DNA of 64,000 nucleotides from Burkholderiales bacterium (GTDB lineage Bacteria; Pseudomonadota; Gammaproteobacteria; Burkholderiales; Burkholderiaceae_C), in the NCBI GenBank assembly GCA_021414305.1, contig JAIOOS010000017.1, positions 310,001 to 374,000 on the forward strand, given 5' to 3'. Each line of letters begins with the position of its first letter. Position 1 is the first letter of the stretch. Shown in pieces: positions 8,875 through 18,499 of this stretch. The position numbers and the translations under genes were made by a program. The notes under the pieces are model-generated. The model was given only the letters and a program-made list of their open reading frames with translations. It ran no database searches and was not told where the DNA came from.

Positions 8875-10340
8875 GCGAAGGCCGGCTGGCTGCTGGCCGG
8901 CGGCCACTCGGCCTTGCTCATGATCGCGGTGGTCGAGAGGTCGGGCGCGACGGCGCTGCCGAATGCCTTGCAGTCGAGCGAGTCGAGCGTCAGCCGGCCG
9001 TCGCGGATGCGCAGGCGCGGCTTCCCGCCCGAGGACTGGTACAGGTCGGGATGCGCTTCCAGGTAGGCGCGCGCCTCGGCGGCCGGGCGGCCGGCGAAGC
9101 CGTCGATGAAGTGGTGGCCGTTGCGCTCGACGTCGGCCAGGCCGAGCAGGGCGACGAGCGCCAGGTCCTGCTGCACCGCCAGGCCGGCCTGCGTCGTCAG
9201 GTCCTCGCCGGAGAGGAAGAACGAGCCCTCGCCTTCCGCGTTCCAGAGGCGGCAGCGGGCCAGGTTGATCAGCGACTTGTAGAAGCCCTTGCAGTCCTTC
9301 GACGAGACGCCGCCATAGCCGAGCGAGCGCGCCCGCACGAACGAGTCGATCTCGCCGTCGGACTCGTCGATGATGACCGGGCGGTAGCGGGCGAGCGGCG
9401 CGACGCTGCGCGAGAGCGCGACCTGGCGCTTGATCGGCTGCTCGATGAAAAGCGTCGCCGCGCAGAGCTTCTGCAGCGCCGGCTCGGCCTCCATCGCCTC
9501 CCACAGCTCGACCACCGCGTCGACGTCCTCGTACTGCTCGTTGCCGTCGAGCGTGACCCGCAGGCCGCCGTCGACCGTGTCGAGCACGCCGGCGATCCGC
9601 ACCAGGCGCTCGACGTCGGCCTGCCGGTCGCCGCCGACCTTGAGCTTGAACCAGCGCTGGCCGTAGGCGGCGACCACTTCCTCGAGCGTCTCGGGCAGGC
9701 CGTCGCCGACGCGGCTGCCGGCGGCCTGGTCGGCGGCGACGATCGGATCGACCAGCCCCACCGTATGCCGGGCGGCGATGCTGCGCACCGGCTCGAGGTC
9801 GGCGAGGAAGGTGGTGAAGTCGAAGCCGCCGAGGTCGGAAATCAGCGGGTGCGGCGCCATGCCGGCAAGGTTGCTGCGCATCGCCGTCCAGAAGCTGGCG
9901 CCGACCAGGCGGCAGACCGCATCCATCACCGCGCGGTCGAGCAGCGCATTGCCGTAGCTCGCCGCCAGCGGCGGCAGGCCGAGCTCGCGGCCGGCGCGGA
10001 TCTGGTAGCGGTAGTTGTTGGCGAACAGCTCGAACGGCGTCGACGGCGGCGCCGCCAGGTAGGCGGTGGTCGCGAGCTCGATCGACTTGCGCAGCTGGTG
10101 CTGGTTCTGCGCGTCGGACAGCAGCGGGTTCTTGTCGAACCACTTGGCGGCGAGCATCTCGGCGGCGTAGCCGAAGCCCTCGCGTCCGTCGCCGAGACGG
10201 ACCTGCACCCGCACGATCGCCTGGATGCCTTCGGTCAGCGTGATCACGCCGAAGCGGAATGGCATGCGCAGGCGAAACGGCTGCTCGAACGCCTCGACCC
10301 ACAGAACCCGGACCCGCGGTGCGGGAATCGCTACTGCCAT
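8850..10340 (-). CDS. Enolase-superfamily enzyme (mandelate racemase/muconate lactonizing type)
   Basis: A 496-residue protein with an N-terminal capping domain and a TIM-barrel part. Catalytic signatures: FKLKVGG (K-x-K), TLDGNEQY (metal Asp), LFIEQPI (metal Glu), IIDESDGE (metal Asp/Glu) and GVSSKDCKG (opposite-face lysine). This set is typical of dehydratases or racemases of acid sugars. The ATG at 10340 begins the capping domain. It sits next to a DHDPS-family gene, so a dehydratase-aldolase pair for a sugar acid is plausible. It is longer than the usual 370-450 residues. Confidence 0.8.
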   Translation of the reverse strand: MAVAIPAPRVRVLWVEAFEQPFRLRMPFRFGVITLTEGIQAIVRVQVRLGDGREGFGYAAEMLAAKWFDKNPLLSDAQNQHQLRKSIELATTAYLAAPPSTPFELFANNYRYQIRAGRELGLPPLAASYGNALLDRAVMDAVCRLVGASFWTAMRSNLAGMAPHPLISDLGGFDFTTFLADLEPVRSIAARHTVGLVDPIVAADQAAGSRVGDGLPETLEEVVAAYGQRWFKLKVGGDRQADVERLVRIAGVLDTVDGGLRVTLDGNEQYEDVDAVVELWEAMEAEPALQKLCAATLFIEQPIKRQVALSRSVAPLARYRPVIIDESDGEIDSFVRARSLGYGGVSSKDCKGFYKSLINLARCRLWNAEGEGSFFLSGEDLTTQAGLAVQQDLALVALLGLADVERNGHHFIDGFAGRPAAEARAYLEAHPDLYQSSGGKPRLRIRDGRLTLDSLDCKAFGSAVAPDLSTTAIMSKAEWPPASSQPAFAHSMPSSL

Positions 10341-10419
10341 GACGTTGATTCTGGGGTCATGCCAGCGCAGTCGGGATTGGCAATGTTGGCAGGTGTGACG
10401 AAGTTTTTTCGCGCCGCCT

Positions 10420-11538
10420 TCAGCCCAGCCAGCGAGCGAGGTTCGCGGTGACGAAGGCATCGTCGCCCAGGTCGGCGTGCTCGCGCAGCACCCGGTCGAT
10501 CGCCGCGGCCTGGCCCGGGCCCAGGCCCTCGTGCGGGTCGAGGCACCAGATGCCTTCGAGCAAGCCCTGGCGACGCAGCACCTCGTGGCAGCCGGCGATG
10601 CAGCCGGCGAAGCCGTTGGCGACGTCGAAGAAGGCGCTGTTGCAGTCGCTGACGCGGCTGTCGAGGGCGAGCAGCTCGGCCGCGACGGCGCCATCCGGCC
10701 CCGCCTCGGCCGCGGCGACGGCCCGCTTGCAGCGCTCGAGCTGCTCGACCGCGGCCTTCGTCCAGACCGACCAGTGGCCGAGCAGGCCGCCGCGAAAGCG
10801 CACCGTGACGGGAAGGCCCTCGCGCATCGCCACGAACGGCGTCACCAGGTCGAGGACGATGTGATCGTCGTTGCCGGTGTAGAGCACGACCCGGTCTTCG
10901 GCCCGCGCCGCGACGACGCCGCGCACCACGTCGAGCGTGCGGTAGCGGTTGAACGGCGCGACCTTGATCGCCACCACCCGCTCCAGCGCGGCGAAGCGCG
11001 CCCAGAAGCCGGCGCCGAGGTCGAGGCCGCCGACGGCAGGCTGGAGGTAGAAGCCGATCAGCGGCAGCTCGCGCGCGACCGCCTCGCAGTGGGCGATGAG
11101 CACGTCGTCGCTCGCGCCCTTGAGCGCGGCCAGGCTGAGCAGCGCGGCGTGGTAGCCGAGGCCCTTGGCCAGCCGCGCTTCGGCGACCGCCTGAATCGTG
11201 CCGCCGCAGACGCCGGCGACCATCACCGGCGCCGGCGCGGCGCGCGGCCAGTCGCGCGCGGCCTCGATCGCGCCGCGCAGCACGGTCTCGTACAGGCCGG
11301 CCTCGCGGATCGCGAACTGGGTGGTGTGCACGCCGACCGCCAGGCCGCCGGCGCCGGCGTCGAGGTAATAGCGGCTGAGGGCGCGCTGGCGGCGCGGGTC
11401 GAAGGCGCGAGCGGCGTCCAGGGCGAGCGGATGCGCCGGGATGGCGAGGCCCTCGCGCAGGCGGCGGCGCAGCGCATCGATGTCGCGCCAGGCGGCCAGG
11501 CCGGCGGCCGGATCGGTGGAAGGAGGGATCGCGGCCAT
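10420..11538 (-). CDS. Dihydrodipicolinate synthase family protein (DapA-like lyase)
   Basis: A 372-residue DapA-fold protein. The Schiff-base lysine is probably in RVVAIKVAPFNRY, preceded by the strand LIGFYLQPAVGG. GLAVGVHTTQFA occupies the place of the usual GTTGE motif and is altered, so the classical carboxylate-binding loop is absent. Members outside lysine synthesis are aldolases or dehydratases of 2-keto acids. Its start overlaps the stop of the GNAT gene by one base (TGATG), indicating translational coupling in an operon 12433-13467, 11538-12446, then this gene. Confidence 0.75.
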   Translation of the reverse strand: MAAIPPSTDPAAGLAAWRDIDALRRRLREGLAIPAHPLALDAARAFDPRRQRALSRYYLDAGAGGLAVGVHTTQFAIREAGLYETVLRGAIEAARDWPRAAPAPVMVAGVCGGTIQAVAEARLAKGLGYHAALLSLAALKGASDDVLIAHCEAVARELPLIGFYLQPAVGGLDLGAGFWARFAALERVVAIKVAPFNRYRTLDVVRGVVAARAEDRVVLYTGNDDHIVLDLVTPFVAMREGLPVTVRFRGGLLGHWSVWTKAAVEQLERCKRAVAAAEAGPDGAVAAELLALDSRVSDCNSAFFDVANGFAGCIAGCHEVLRRQGLLEGIWCLDPHEGLGPGQAAAIDRVLREHADLGDDAFVTANLARWLG

Positions 11539-12446
11539 CAGCCGAACTCCGGGCCGGCGAGAACGAACATCGCGGCGCCGAGGCGCGGCGGCTCGGTCGC
11601 GGCGAGCGCCATGCGGACGAACGGCCGCTGGCGCACGAAGCCCTGGCGCTCGAGCCAGGCGGCGACCTCGCGACGGGCGCGCGGCAGGTCGAGGAAGATC
11701 GTGCGCTCGCCGGGCCGGGCGAGGGGGGCGGATCCGGCGGAGGCGTCGATCGCCGCCTCGAGCAGGGCGATCGCCTGCCCGGTGTCGCCCGCCACGAGCG
11801 GCCCGATCTGGGTCGCGCGCCGCCCGGCGCGGGCGACGACGAAGCCGCGACCGTCGTTGCCGAGCCAGATGCGGGTCTCGGGCCGCGCGAGGAAGTCGTC
11901 GAGCAGGAAGCCGCGGTCCAGGCCGGTGGACGCGCGGTCGAAGGCGAGGACCGCGTCGCGGTCGCCAGCGCCGGCAGGGCGAACAGCGCCGGCGGAGTGC
12001 GGCTCTCGGGCAGGGTGCAAGGCGCGCCGTTCCCAGCGGTCGATCTCGAAGCCGGGCACGAAGCCGATCCGCCGATAGACCTCGGCGCCGGCCGGCGTGG
12101 CGTCGAGCACCGGCACGATGCCGCCTGCCCGCAGGTGGGCGACGCAGGCGTCCATCAGCCGGCTCGCCAGGCCCCGGTGGCGCCAGGCGTCGGCTACCAG
12201 CACCATCGAGATCCAGCCGCGCTCGCTGCCGTACGGCAGGGCCGCCGCGGTCGCGACCCAGCGGCCCTGCTCATCGCGCAGGCCGATCGCATGACCGTGG
12301 CGGACGAAGAGCGCCCAGTCGTCGCCGGTCTGGTTCCAGCCGGCCGCATCAGACAGCGCCAGGCCGGCGTCGACGTCGCGCTCGCCCAGCGCCTGCAGCC
12401 GCAGCGACTCGGCCGCGACCGGCGCCTGCGCTTCAGAAAGTGCCAT
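11538..12446 (-). CDS. GNAT family N-acetyltransferase, probably two-domain
   Basis: A 302-residue protein. The N-terminal half has a GNAT core with strand GWISMVLVADAWRHRGLASRL, where the RHRGLA segment is the acetyl-CoA pyrophosphate loop. The C-terminal half (from about residue 150) looks like a degenerate second GNAT domain (WLGNDGRGFVVARAGRRATQIGPL). The substrate is unknown. Its 5' end overlaps the oxidoreductase gene by 14 bp, so it is expressed with it. Confidence 0.75.
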   Translation of the reverse strand: MALSEAQAPVAAESLRLQALGERDVDAGLALSDAAGWNQTGDDWALFVRHGHAIGLRDEQGRWVATAAALPYGSERGWISMVLVADAWRHRGLASRLMDACVAHLRAGGIVPVLDATPAGAEVYRRIGFVPGFEIDRWERRALHPAREPHSAGAVRPAGAGDRDAVLAFDRASTGLDRGFLLDDFLARPETRIWLGNDGRGFVVARAGRRATQIGPLVAGDTGQAIALLEAAIDASAGSAPLARPGERTIFLDLPRARREVAAWLERQGFVRQRPFVRMALAATEPPRLGAAMFVLAGPEFG

Positions 12447-13467
12447 CGCGGACCTCGAACTTGGTCGGCTTGCCGAGGCTCGCGCCGTCGTGGGCGACCC
12501 AGTCGGCCACCCAGTCGAGCATCGTCGCGACCGGCACCGAGGGCGCGCCGAACAGGCGCGCGGCCTCGCTCGCGTCGGAGAGCAGCGCGGTCTCGGCCTC
12601 GCGGCCGACGATCTTCGCCGGCGTGCCGAGGCGCTCCCCCAGCTGGGTGGCGAGGCTGCGCACCGAGAGCGCTTCGAGCCCGGTGCTGTTGAGCGGCGTC
12701 GCCGGCGTCGTGCAGTGCGCCAGGCAGCGCAGCACCTGCTCGTTGGCGTCGCCCTGCCAGATGACGTTGACGTGGCCCATGGTCACGTCGACCGGCTCGC
12801 CCCTCTTCACCTTCGAGGCGATGTCGAACAGCACGCCGTAGCGCATGTCGATCGCGTAGTTGAGGCGAAAGATCCGGCCCGGCGTGCGGTAGCGCCCCGA
12901 GAAGTACTCGAACATGCGCTCGCGGCCGAGGCACGACTGCGCGTAGTCGCCCATCGGGCCGAGCGGGCTCGCCTCGGTCGGCGCCGGCGTGCCGACGCGC
13001 GTCAGCGGATAGACGTTGCCGGTGGAGAAGGCGACGATTCGCGACGCCTGGTAGCGCTCGGCAACGACGCTCGGCACCCAGGTGTTCATCGCCCAGGTGA
13101 GCGGCGTGTTGCCGCTGGCGCCGAACTTGTGGCCGGCGGCGAAGATCAGGTTCGGCGCCTCGGGCAGCGCCGCGATCGCGGCCCGGTCGAGCAGGTCGCA
13201 GGCGATCGTCTCGACGCCCCAGGACTCGAGCCGCTCTTTCACCTCCGCGTCGCTGAAGCGGGCGACGCCGATGACCCGGCGTTTCGGCGAGGCGTTCTTC
13301 GCCAACCGGGCGAGCGTCGGCCCCATCTTGCCGGCGACGCCGAGGATCAGGAGGTCGCCTTCGACCTTCTCCAGGTCGGCGACGAGCGCCGGGCTCGGCG
13401 TGGCGAGAAAGGCTTCGAGCTCCTCGACGGAGGCGAAGCGCCGGGGCAGGGCGGGAGCGGCGGTCAT
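12433..13467 (-). CDS. NAD(P)-dependent epimerase/dehydrogenase family protein
   Basis: A 344-residue Rossmann protein. After about 40 residues comes LLILGVAGKMGPTLARLA, a variant of the GxxGxxG dinucleotide motif. IFAAGHKFGASGNTPLTWAMN and VAFSTGNVYPL follow; the usual Tyr-x-x-x-Lys is replaced by YAQSCLGRE, so the classical catalytic lysine appears to be missing. Proteins of this kind occur in sugar-acid catabolic clusters. It is the first gene of a three-gene operon and is divergent from the AtuA-like gene with only 18 bp between start codons. Confidence 0.72.
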   Translation of the reverse strand: MTAAPALPRRFASVEELEAFLATPSPALVADLEKVEGDLLILGVAGKMGPTLARLAKNASPKRRVIGVARFSDAEVKERLESWGVETIACDLLDRAAIAALPEAPNLIFAAGHKFGASGNTPLTWAMNTWVPSVVAERYQASRIVAFSTGNVYPLTRVGTPAPTEASPLGPMGDYAQSCLGRERMFEYFSGRYRTPGRIFRLNYAIDMRYGVLFDIASKVKRGEPVDVTMGHVNVIWQGDANEQVLRCLAHCTTPATPLNSTGLEALSVRSLATQLGERLGTPAKIVGREAETALLSDASEAARLFGAPSVPVATMLDWVADWVAHDGASLGKPTKFEVRDGTF

Positions 13468-13485
13468 ACATCCGAGAATACCGCC

Positions 13486-15303
13486 ATGAGCAGCACCGAA
13501 GCCTCCGGGGAGAAGATCGTCCGCATCGGCGGCGCCTCGGGCTTCTGGGGCGACAGCCGGGTCGCCGCGCCGCAGCTCGTGCGCTCCGGCCGGATCGACT
13601 ACCTGGTGTTCGACTATCTCGCCGAAACGACGATGGCGATCCTGGTCGGCGCCCGCGCCAAGAAGCCGGAGCTCGGCTATGCCACCGACTTCGTCGAGGT
13701 GGCGATGCGCTCCGTGCTGAACGAGGTGGCCGAGGCCGGCATCAAGGTCGTGAGCAATGCCGGCGGCATCAACCCGCACGGCTGCGCCAAGGCGCTCGCC
13801 CAGCTGATCGAGGCCGCCGGTCTGCATCTCAGGATCGCGGTGGTCGAAGGCGACGACGTCAACGCGCAGGTGCGCGACCTGATCGCCGCCGGCCAGCTCG
13901 ACATGTTCACCGCCCAGCCCCTGCCCGAGCGCGTGCTGAGCGCCAACGCCTACCTGGGCGCGGTGCCGATCGCCAAGGCCCTGGCCGCCGGCGCCGACAT
14001 CGTGATCACCGGTCGCTGCGTCGACAGCGCGGTCACGCTCGGGCCGCTGATGCACGAGTTCGGCTGGGCGGCGACCGACTACGACAGCCTCGCCGGCGGC
14101 AGCCTCGCCGGCCACATCATCGAATGCGGCTGCCAGGCGACCGGCGGCCTCTTCACCGACTGGCAGAGCGTGCCGGGCTGGGCGACGATGGGCTATCCGA
14201 TCGTCGAATGCCGGGCCGACGGCAGCTTCAGCCTGACGAAGCCGGAAGGCACCGGTGGCCTGGTCGCGCCGGCGCCGGTGGCCGAGCAGCTGCTCTACGA
14301 GATCGGCGATCCGGGCGCGTATGCGCTGCCCGACGTGATCTGCGACTTTCGCGAGGTGACGATCGAGGCCGAGGGCGAGCACCGGGTGCGCGTCGCCGGC
14401 GCGCGCGGCCTCGCGCCGACCGACGGCTACAAGGTCTCGGCTACCGCGATGCAGGGCTTTCGCGCCGCCGGCACGCTGGTGATCGTCGGCATCGACGCGG
14501 CGGCCAAGGCCGAGCGCACCGCGGCGGCGATCCTCGAACGGACGCGAGCGCTGCTCGCCGAGTCCGGCCTGGCCGACTTCAGCGCCACCCACGTCGAGGT
14601 GCTCGGCGCCGAGGCCTCGTACGGCCCGCACTCGCGCGCACGCGGTGCGCGCGAAGTGATGATGCGGGTCGTGGCCGACCACGCCGACAAGCGCGCGCTC
14701 GAGCTGTTCGCGCGCGAGATCGCGCCAGCCGGAACCTCGTGGTCGCCGGGCACCACCGGGCCGGGCGGCGGCCGGCCTAGCGTCGCGCCGCTGATCCGGC
14801 CGCTCGCCTTCATGCTGCACAAGAGCGCGGTCGAGGTCAGCTTCACGCTCGCCGACCATCGCCATCCGGTGACGATCGAGCTGCACGGAGGTGTCTTGCC
14901 GCCGCCGGGCGCGGCGCAGGTGCTGCCGCTGCTGGCTCCGGACGACGAGGCTGCCGGCAGCACGACGCTGCCGCTGATCCGCCTCGCCTGGGCGCGCAGC
15001 GGCGACAAGGGCAACCTCTCGAACATCGGCGTCATCGCCCGGCGGCGCGAGTGGCTGCCGCTGCTCTGGGACCGGCTCACGCCGGCGCGGGTGCGCGACT
15101 GGTTCGCCTACCTGATGCAGGGCGAGGTGGAACGCTTCTGGCTGCCGGGCATCGGCGCGATCAACTTCCTGCTCCACGACGCGCTCGACGGCGGCGGCCC
15201 GGCTTCGCACCGGCTCGATCCGCTCGGCAAGGGCATGGCGCAGATGCTGCTGGAGATGCCGATCGAGGTGCCGGCGGCGATCGCCCGCGAAGCCGGCGCC
15301 TGA
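13486..15303 (+). CDS. AtuA-like family protein (DUF1446, acyclic terpene utilization type)
   Basis: A 605-residue protein. The first about 450 residues match the AtuA/DUF1446 family (RIGGASGFWGDSR, DYLVFDYLAETTMAIL, VVSNAGGINPHGCA, DIVITGRCVDSAVTLGP). The last about 110 residues (PLIRLAWARSGDKGNLSNIG to the end) form the small C-terminal domain often fused to it. AtuA was first linked to citronellol/geraniol degradation in Pseudomonas, but many homologues occur in organic-acid clusters where the reaction is unknown. No other terpene genes (atuB-H) are visible here, so a terpene role is doubtful. Confidence 0.82.
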   Translation: MSSTEASGEKIVRIGGASGFWGDSRVAAPQLVRSGRIDYLVFDYLAETTMAILVGARAKKPELGYATDFVEVAMRSVLNEVAEAGIKVVSNAGGINPHGCAKALAQLIEAAGLHLRIAVVEGDDVNAQVRDLIAAGQLDMFTAQPLPERVLSANAYLGAVPIAKALAAGADIVITGRCVDSAVTLGPLMHEFGWAATDYDSLAGGSLAGHIIECGCQATGGLFTDWQSVPGWATMGYPIVECRADGSFSLTKPEGTGGLVAPAPVAEQLLYEIGDPGAYALPDVICDFREVTIEAEGEHRVRVAGARGLAPTDGYKVSATAMQGFRAAGTLVIVGIDAAAKAERTAAAILERTRALLAESGLADFSATHVEVLGAEASYGPHSRARGAREVMMRVVADHADKRALELFAREIAPAGTSWSPGTTGPGGGRPSVAPLIRPLAFMLHKSAVEVSFTLADHRHPVTIELHGGVLPPPGAAQVLPLLAPDDEAAGSTTLPLIRLAWARSGDKGNLSNIGVIARRREWLPLLWDRLTPARVRDWFAYLMQGEVERFWLPGIGAINFLLHDALDGGGPASHRLDPLGKGMAQMLLEMPIEVPAAIAREAGA

Positions 15304-15318
15304 GCGAGCGGACTCTCG

Positions 15319-16212
15319 CTAGAACACGCGGTCGCTGAGGACCCGCTTCAGGTACTGGCCGTAGCCGTTCTTCAGCATCGGCGCGGCCAGGGTCTCGAGC
15401 TGCTCGGCGGTGATCCAGCCCGAGCGGTACGCGATCTCTTCGGGACAGGCGACCTTCAGGCCCTGGCGCTTCTCGAGCGTGGCGATGAAGCTGCTCGCTT
15501 CGAGCAGCGAGTCGTGGGTGCCGGTATCGAGCCAGGCGTAGCCGCGGCCCAGGATCTCGACCGACAGGCCGCCCTGCGCCAGGTAGCGGCTGTTGACCTC
15601 GGTGATCTCGAGCTCGCCGCGGGCCGAGGGCTTGATGTCGGCGGCGATGTCGCAGACCTGCTCGTCGTAGAAGTACAGGCCGGTGACCGCGTAGTTGCTG
15701 CGCGGCGCTTGCGGCTTTTCCTCGATGCTGAGGGCGCGCCGCCCGGCGTCGAACTCGACCACGCCGTAGCGCTCAGGGTCGTGCACGTGGTAGGCGAACA
15801 CCGAGGCGCCGCGCGGCCGGCTCGCCGCCGACTGCAGCAGGCCCTGCAGGTCATGGCCGTAGAAGATGTTGTCGCCGAGGACCAGCGCGCTCGGGCCGCC
15901 GCCAACGAAATCGCGGCCGAGGATGAAGGCCTGCGCCAGGCCGTCGGGGCTCGGCTGCACGCAATAGGAGATCGACATGCCCCAGGCCGAGCCGTCGCCG
16001 AGCAGCCCCTGGAAGCGCGGCGTGTCCTGCGGCGTGCTGATCAGCAGCACCTCGCGGATGCCGGCGAGCATCAGCACCGAGAGCGGGTAGTAGACCATCG
16101 GCTTGTCGTAGACCGGCAGGAGCTGCTTGCTCATGGCCAGCGTGGCCGGATGCAGGCGCGTGCCGGAGCCGCCGGCGAGAACGATGCCCTTGCGGGCGGG
16201 AGTTGCGGTCAT
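15319..16212 (-). CDS. rfbA: Glucose-1-phosphate thymidylyltransferase
   Basis: A 297-residue nucleotidyltransferase. It begins [17 protein letters not shown] with the signature G-G-x-G-T-R-L and the downstream [22 protein letters not shown] and EKP ([17 protein letters not shown]) follow. It makes dTDP-glucose, the first step to dTDP-L-rhamnose for O-antigen or exopolysaccharide. The start at 16212 overlaps the rfbD stop by four bases (ATGA), so the genes rfbB, rfbD, rfbA are translationally coupled. Confidence 0.93.
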   Translation of the reverse strand: MTATPARKGIVLAGGSGTRLHPATLAMSKQLLPVYDKPMVYYPLSVLMLAGIREVLLISTPQDTPRFQGLLGDGSAWGMSISYCVQPSPDGLAQAFILGRDFVGGGPSALVLGDNIFYGHDLQGLLQSAASRPRGASVFAYHVHDPERYGVVEFDAGRRALSIEEKPQAPRSNYAVTGLYFYDEQVCDIAADIKPSARGELEITEVNSRYLAQGGLSVEILGRGYAWLDTGTHDSLLEASSFIATLEKRQGLKVACPEEIAYRSGWITAEQLETLAAPMLKNGYGQYLKRVLSDRVF

Positions 16213-17120
16213 CGGGGATCCGTCGGGGTCAGTATCTCGGCCAGCATGCGGTCGACGCCGGCCTGCCACGGCGGCAGGTCGAGCGCGAAGGTACGGCGCA
16301 GCAGGGACGTGTCGAGGCGCGAATTCTTCGGCCGCTGCGCGGCGGTGGCGAACTCGCTGCTCGGCACCGCGGCGATGGCGTCAGCCGCGACCTTGACCGG
16401 TGCGCCGGCCGCGCGCGCGGCCTCGATGACGCGGCACGCGTACCCGTGCCAGCTCGTCTCGCCGCCGGCCACCAGGTGATAGGTGCCGCCCGGCGCCGCG
16501 TCGCGCATGACCGCGCGGATCGCATGCGCGGTGACGTCGGCGAGCAGCTCGGCGCCGGTCGGCGCGCCGATCTGGTCGTCGATCACGGCGAGGCGATCGC
16601 GCTCGCGCGCCAGGCGCAGCATGGTGCGCGCGAAGTTGCCGCCGCGCGTGCCGTAGACCCAGCTCGTGCGGAACAGCAGGTGCTTCGCGCCGCTCGCCCG
16701 GATCGCCTGCTCGCCTTCGAGCTTGGTCGTGCCGTAGACGTTGAGCGGTGCGGTGGGTGCGTCTTCGGCACGCGCCGTGTCGCCGCTGCCGTCGAAGACG
16801 TAGTCGGTGCTGTAGTGGACCAGCCAGGCGCCGCTCGCCGCCGCCTCGCGGGCCAGGACCGCCGGCGCCTCGGCATTGAGCTTCCTCGCCAGGGCCGGCT
16901 CCGATTCGGCGCGGTCGACGGCGGTGTGGGCCGCGGCGTTGACGATCACGTCCGGTGCGAGGGCGCGCACGGTGGCGGCGAGCGATTCGGGATCGGCGAA
17001 GTCGGCGCGCAGGGGACCGGCGCTGTCGAAATCGAGAGCAGTGAGGGCGCCGAGCGGCGCCAGGGCCCGCTGCAGCTCCCAGCCGACCTGGCCGTTGCTG
17101 CCGAACAGCAGGACCTTCAC
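16209..17120 (-). CDS. rfbD: dTDP-4-dehydrorhamnose reductase
   Basis: A 303-residue extended [20 protein letters not shown] is the N-terminal NAD(P) site, [16 protein letters not shown] the family signature, and YSTDYVFDG with YGTTKLEGE gives the catalytic Tyr-x-x-x-Lys. It performs the last reduction to dTDP-L-rhamnose. It overlaps both neighbours by four bases. Confidence 0.93.
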   Translation of the reverse strand: MKVLLFGSNGQVGWELQRALAPLGALTALDFDSAGPLRADFADPESLAATVRALAPDVIVNAAAHTAVDRAESEPALARKLNAEAPAVLAREAAASGAWLVHYSTDYVFDGSGDTARAEDAPTAPLNVYGTTKLEGEQAIRASGAKHLLFRTSWVYGTRGGNFARTMLRLARERDRLAVIDDQIGAPTGAELLADVTAHAIRAVMRDAAPGGTYHLVAGGETSWHGYACRVIEAARAAGAPVKVAADAIAAVPSSEFATAAQRPKNSRLDTSLLRRTFALDLPPWQAGVDRMLAEILTPTDPR

Positions 17121-18223
17121 CCGGGTACGGCGCCGACGTGGCCCGCCTCGGCCTGGGAACGAGCGGCGTAGTTCGTGGACAGCCAGTCGCGGTAGGCGCC
17201 GGTCTGCACCCGTTCCACCCAGCCGGCGTGGTCGAGGTACCAGCGCACGGTCTTGCGCAGTCCGCTCTCGAAGGTCTCCTCCGGCCGCCAGCCGAGCTCG
17301 CGCTCGATCTTGCGCGCGTCGATCGCGTAGCGCCGGTCGTGGCCGGGGCGGTCGACCACGTGCTTGACGAGACGCAGGTACGGGCCGGCCGGGTCGGGCC
17401 GCATCTCGTCGAGCAGGGCGCAGACGGTCTCGACGATCTCGACGTTGGGCTTCTCGTTCCAGCCGCCGATGTTGTAGGTCTCGCCGACCCGGCCGTGCGC
17501 CAGCACCTCGCGGATCGCCGCGCAGTGGTCCTTGACGTAGAGCCAGTCGCGCACCTGCATGCCGTCGCCGTAGACCGGCAGGGGCTTGCCGGCCAGGGCG
17601 TTGACGATCATCAGCGGGATCAGCTTCTCGGGGAAATGGAAGGGGCCGTAGTTGTTGCTGCAGTTGGTGGTGAGCACCGGCAGGCCGTAGGTGTGGTGCC
17701 AGGCCCGCACCAGGTGGTCGCTCGCCGCCTTGCTTGCCGAGTAGGGGCTGTTGGGGGCGTGTGCATGGGCCTCGGTGAAGGCGGGCGCATCGGGCAGGAG
17801 CGAGCCGTAGACCTCGTCGGTGGAGACGTGGAGGAAGCGGAACGCGCTCCGCTCCGCCTCGGCCAGGCCGGCCCAGTGCTGGCGCGTCGCCTCGAGCAGG
17901 GTGAAGGTGCCCTCGACATTGGTCTTCACGAACGCCGCCGGGCCGTGGATGCTGCGGTCGACATGGCTCTCGGCGGCGAAGTGCACCACCGCGCGCGGCC
18001 GGTGCCGGGCGAGCAGCTCGTCGAGCAGGGCGCGGTCGAGGATGTCGCCGTGGACGAAGTGGTGCCGCGGGTCGACTTCCAGCGAGGCCAGGTTCTCGCG
18101 GTTGCCGGCGTAGGTGAGCGCGTCGAGCGTGACGACCGGCTCGCCGGTGGCGGCGATCCAGTCCAGCACGAAGTTGGAGCCGATGAAGCCGGCGCCGCCG
18201 GTGACGAGGACGGGAGAGGTCAT
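17117..18223 (-). CDS. rfbB: dTDP-glucose 4,6-dehydratase
   Basis: A 368-residue extended SDR. It has [25 protein letters not shown], the catalytic STDEVYGS and [12 protein letters not shown]. It converts dTDP-glucose to the 4-keto-6-deoxy sugar. I chose the ATG at 18223 immediately before the Rossmann strand. It heads the operon rfbB-rfbD-rfbA. No rfbC (3,5-epimerase) gene is present in the window. The tRNA-targeting mobile element begins about 108 bp upstream. Confidence 0.93.
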   Translation of the reverse strand: MTSPVLVTGGAGFIGSNFVLDWIAATGEPVVTLDALTYAGNRENLASLEVDPRHHFVHGDILDRALLDELLARHRPRAVVHFAAESHVDRSIHGPAAFVKTNVEGTFTLLEATRQHWAGLAEAERSAFRFLHVSTDEVYGSLLPDAPAFTEAHAHAPNSPYSASKAASDHLVRAWHHTYGLPVLTTNCSNNYGPFHFPEKLIPLMIVNALAGKPLPVYGDGMQVRDWLYVKDHCAAIREVLAHGRVGETYNIGGWNEKPNVEIVETVCALLDEMRPDPAGPYLRLVKHVVDRPGHDRRYAIDARKIERELGWRPEETFESGLRKTVRWYLDHAGWVERVQTGAYRDWLSTNYAARSQAEAGHVGAVPG

Positions 18224-18330
18224 GCTCTTATGTATCACAGGGGATCCGACTGCCAGCAACCGCCGGGCCTGCCAGTCGCCTGCCGGATGTGCACAGAGCG
18301 GCGACGGCAGCGACTTTTGAAGTGATACGG

Positions 18331-18375
18331 TGGTGCGCCCGGCAGGTATCGAACCTGCAACCCCTGCCTTCGGAG
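18331..18375. repeat. Distal att copy: 45-bp fragment of the tRNA-Arg 3' end
   Basis: Identical over 45 bp to 40246-40290: the complement of the T-arm, variable region, part of the anticodon arm and CCA end. Identity stops at CGGAG, after which the left copy reads CGCCGGG instead of GGCAGTA. It cannot form a tRNA because the 5' half is missing. Confidence 0.93.
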
Positions 18376-18462
18376 CGCCGGGTTCGGGGATGTTCCCGGA
18401 CTTCCTCGGACCTCGTGTACGAGGTAAATTCGTACAAGGGCATCCACGAAAGGCCGCGTAGG

Positions 18463-18484
18463 TTTAGGATACTTTTAGGACACT
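18463..18484 (+). repeat. Left 22-bp terminal repeat, candidate integrase arm site
   Basis: Two tandem units TTTAGGATAC and TTTTAGGACAC lie just inside the left end and immediately before the integrase ribosome-binding site. Twenty of 22 bases recur in the same orientation at 40178-40199, just inside the right end. Tandem 10-11 bp repeats at both ends are what arm-type binding sites of tyrosine integrases look like. The overlap with the integrase promoter region suggests autoregulation. Confidence 0.65.
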
Positions 18485-18499
18485 TGGAAGGACGTCGCA

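Noticed and set aside
8385-10451. 688-residue open frame on the plus strand
   Set aside because: It is antisense to the enolase-superfamily gene and made of Arg/Ala/Asp/Val-rich low-complexity sequence, as expected from GC-biased third positions.
18331-18406. Second tRNA-Arg gene at the left end
   Set aside because: Only the 45-bp 3' part is present; the acceptor 5' strand, D-arm and anticodon 5' stem are missing, so it is an att copy.
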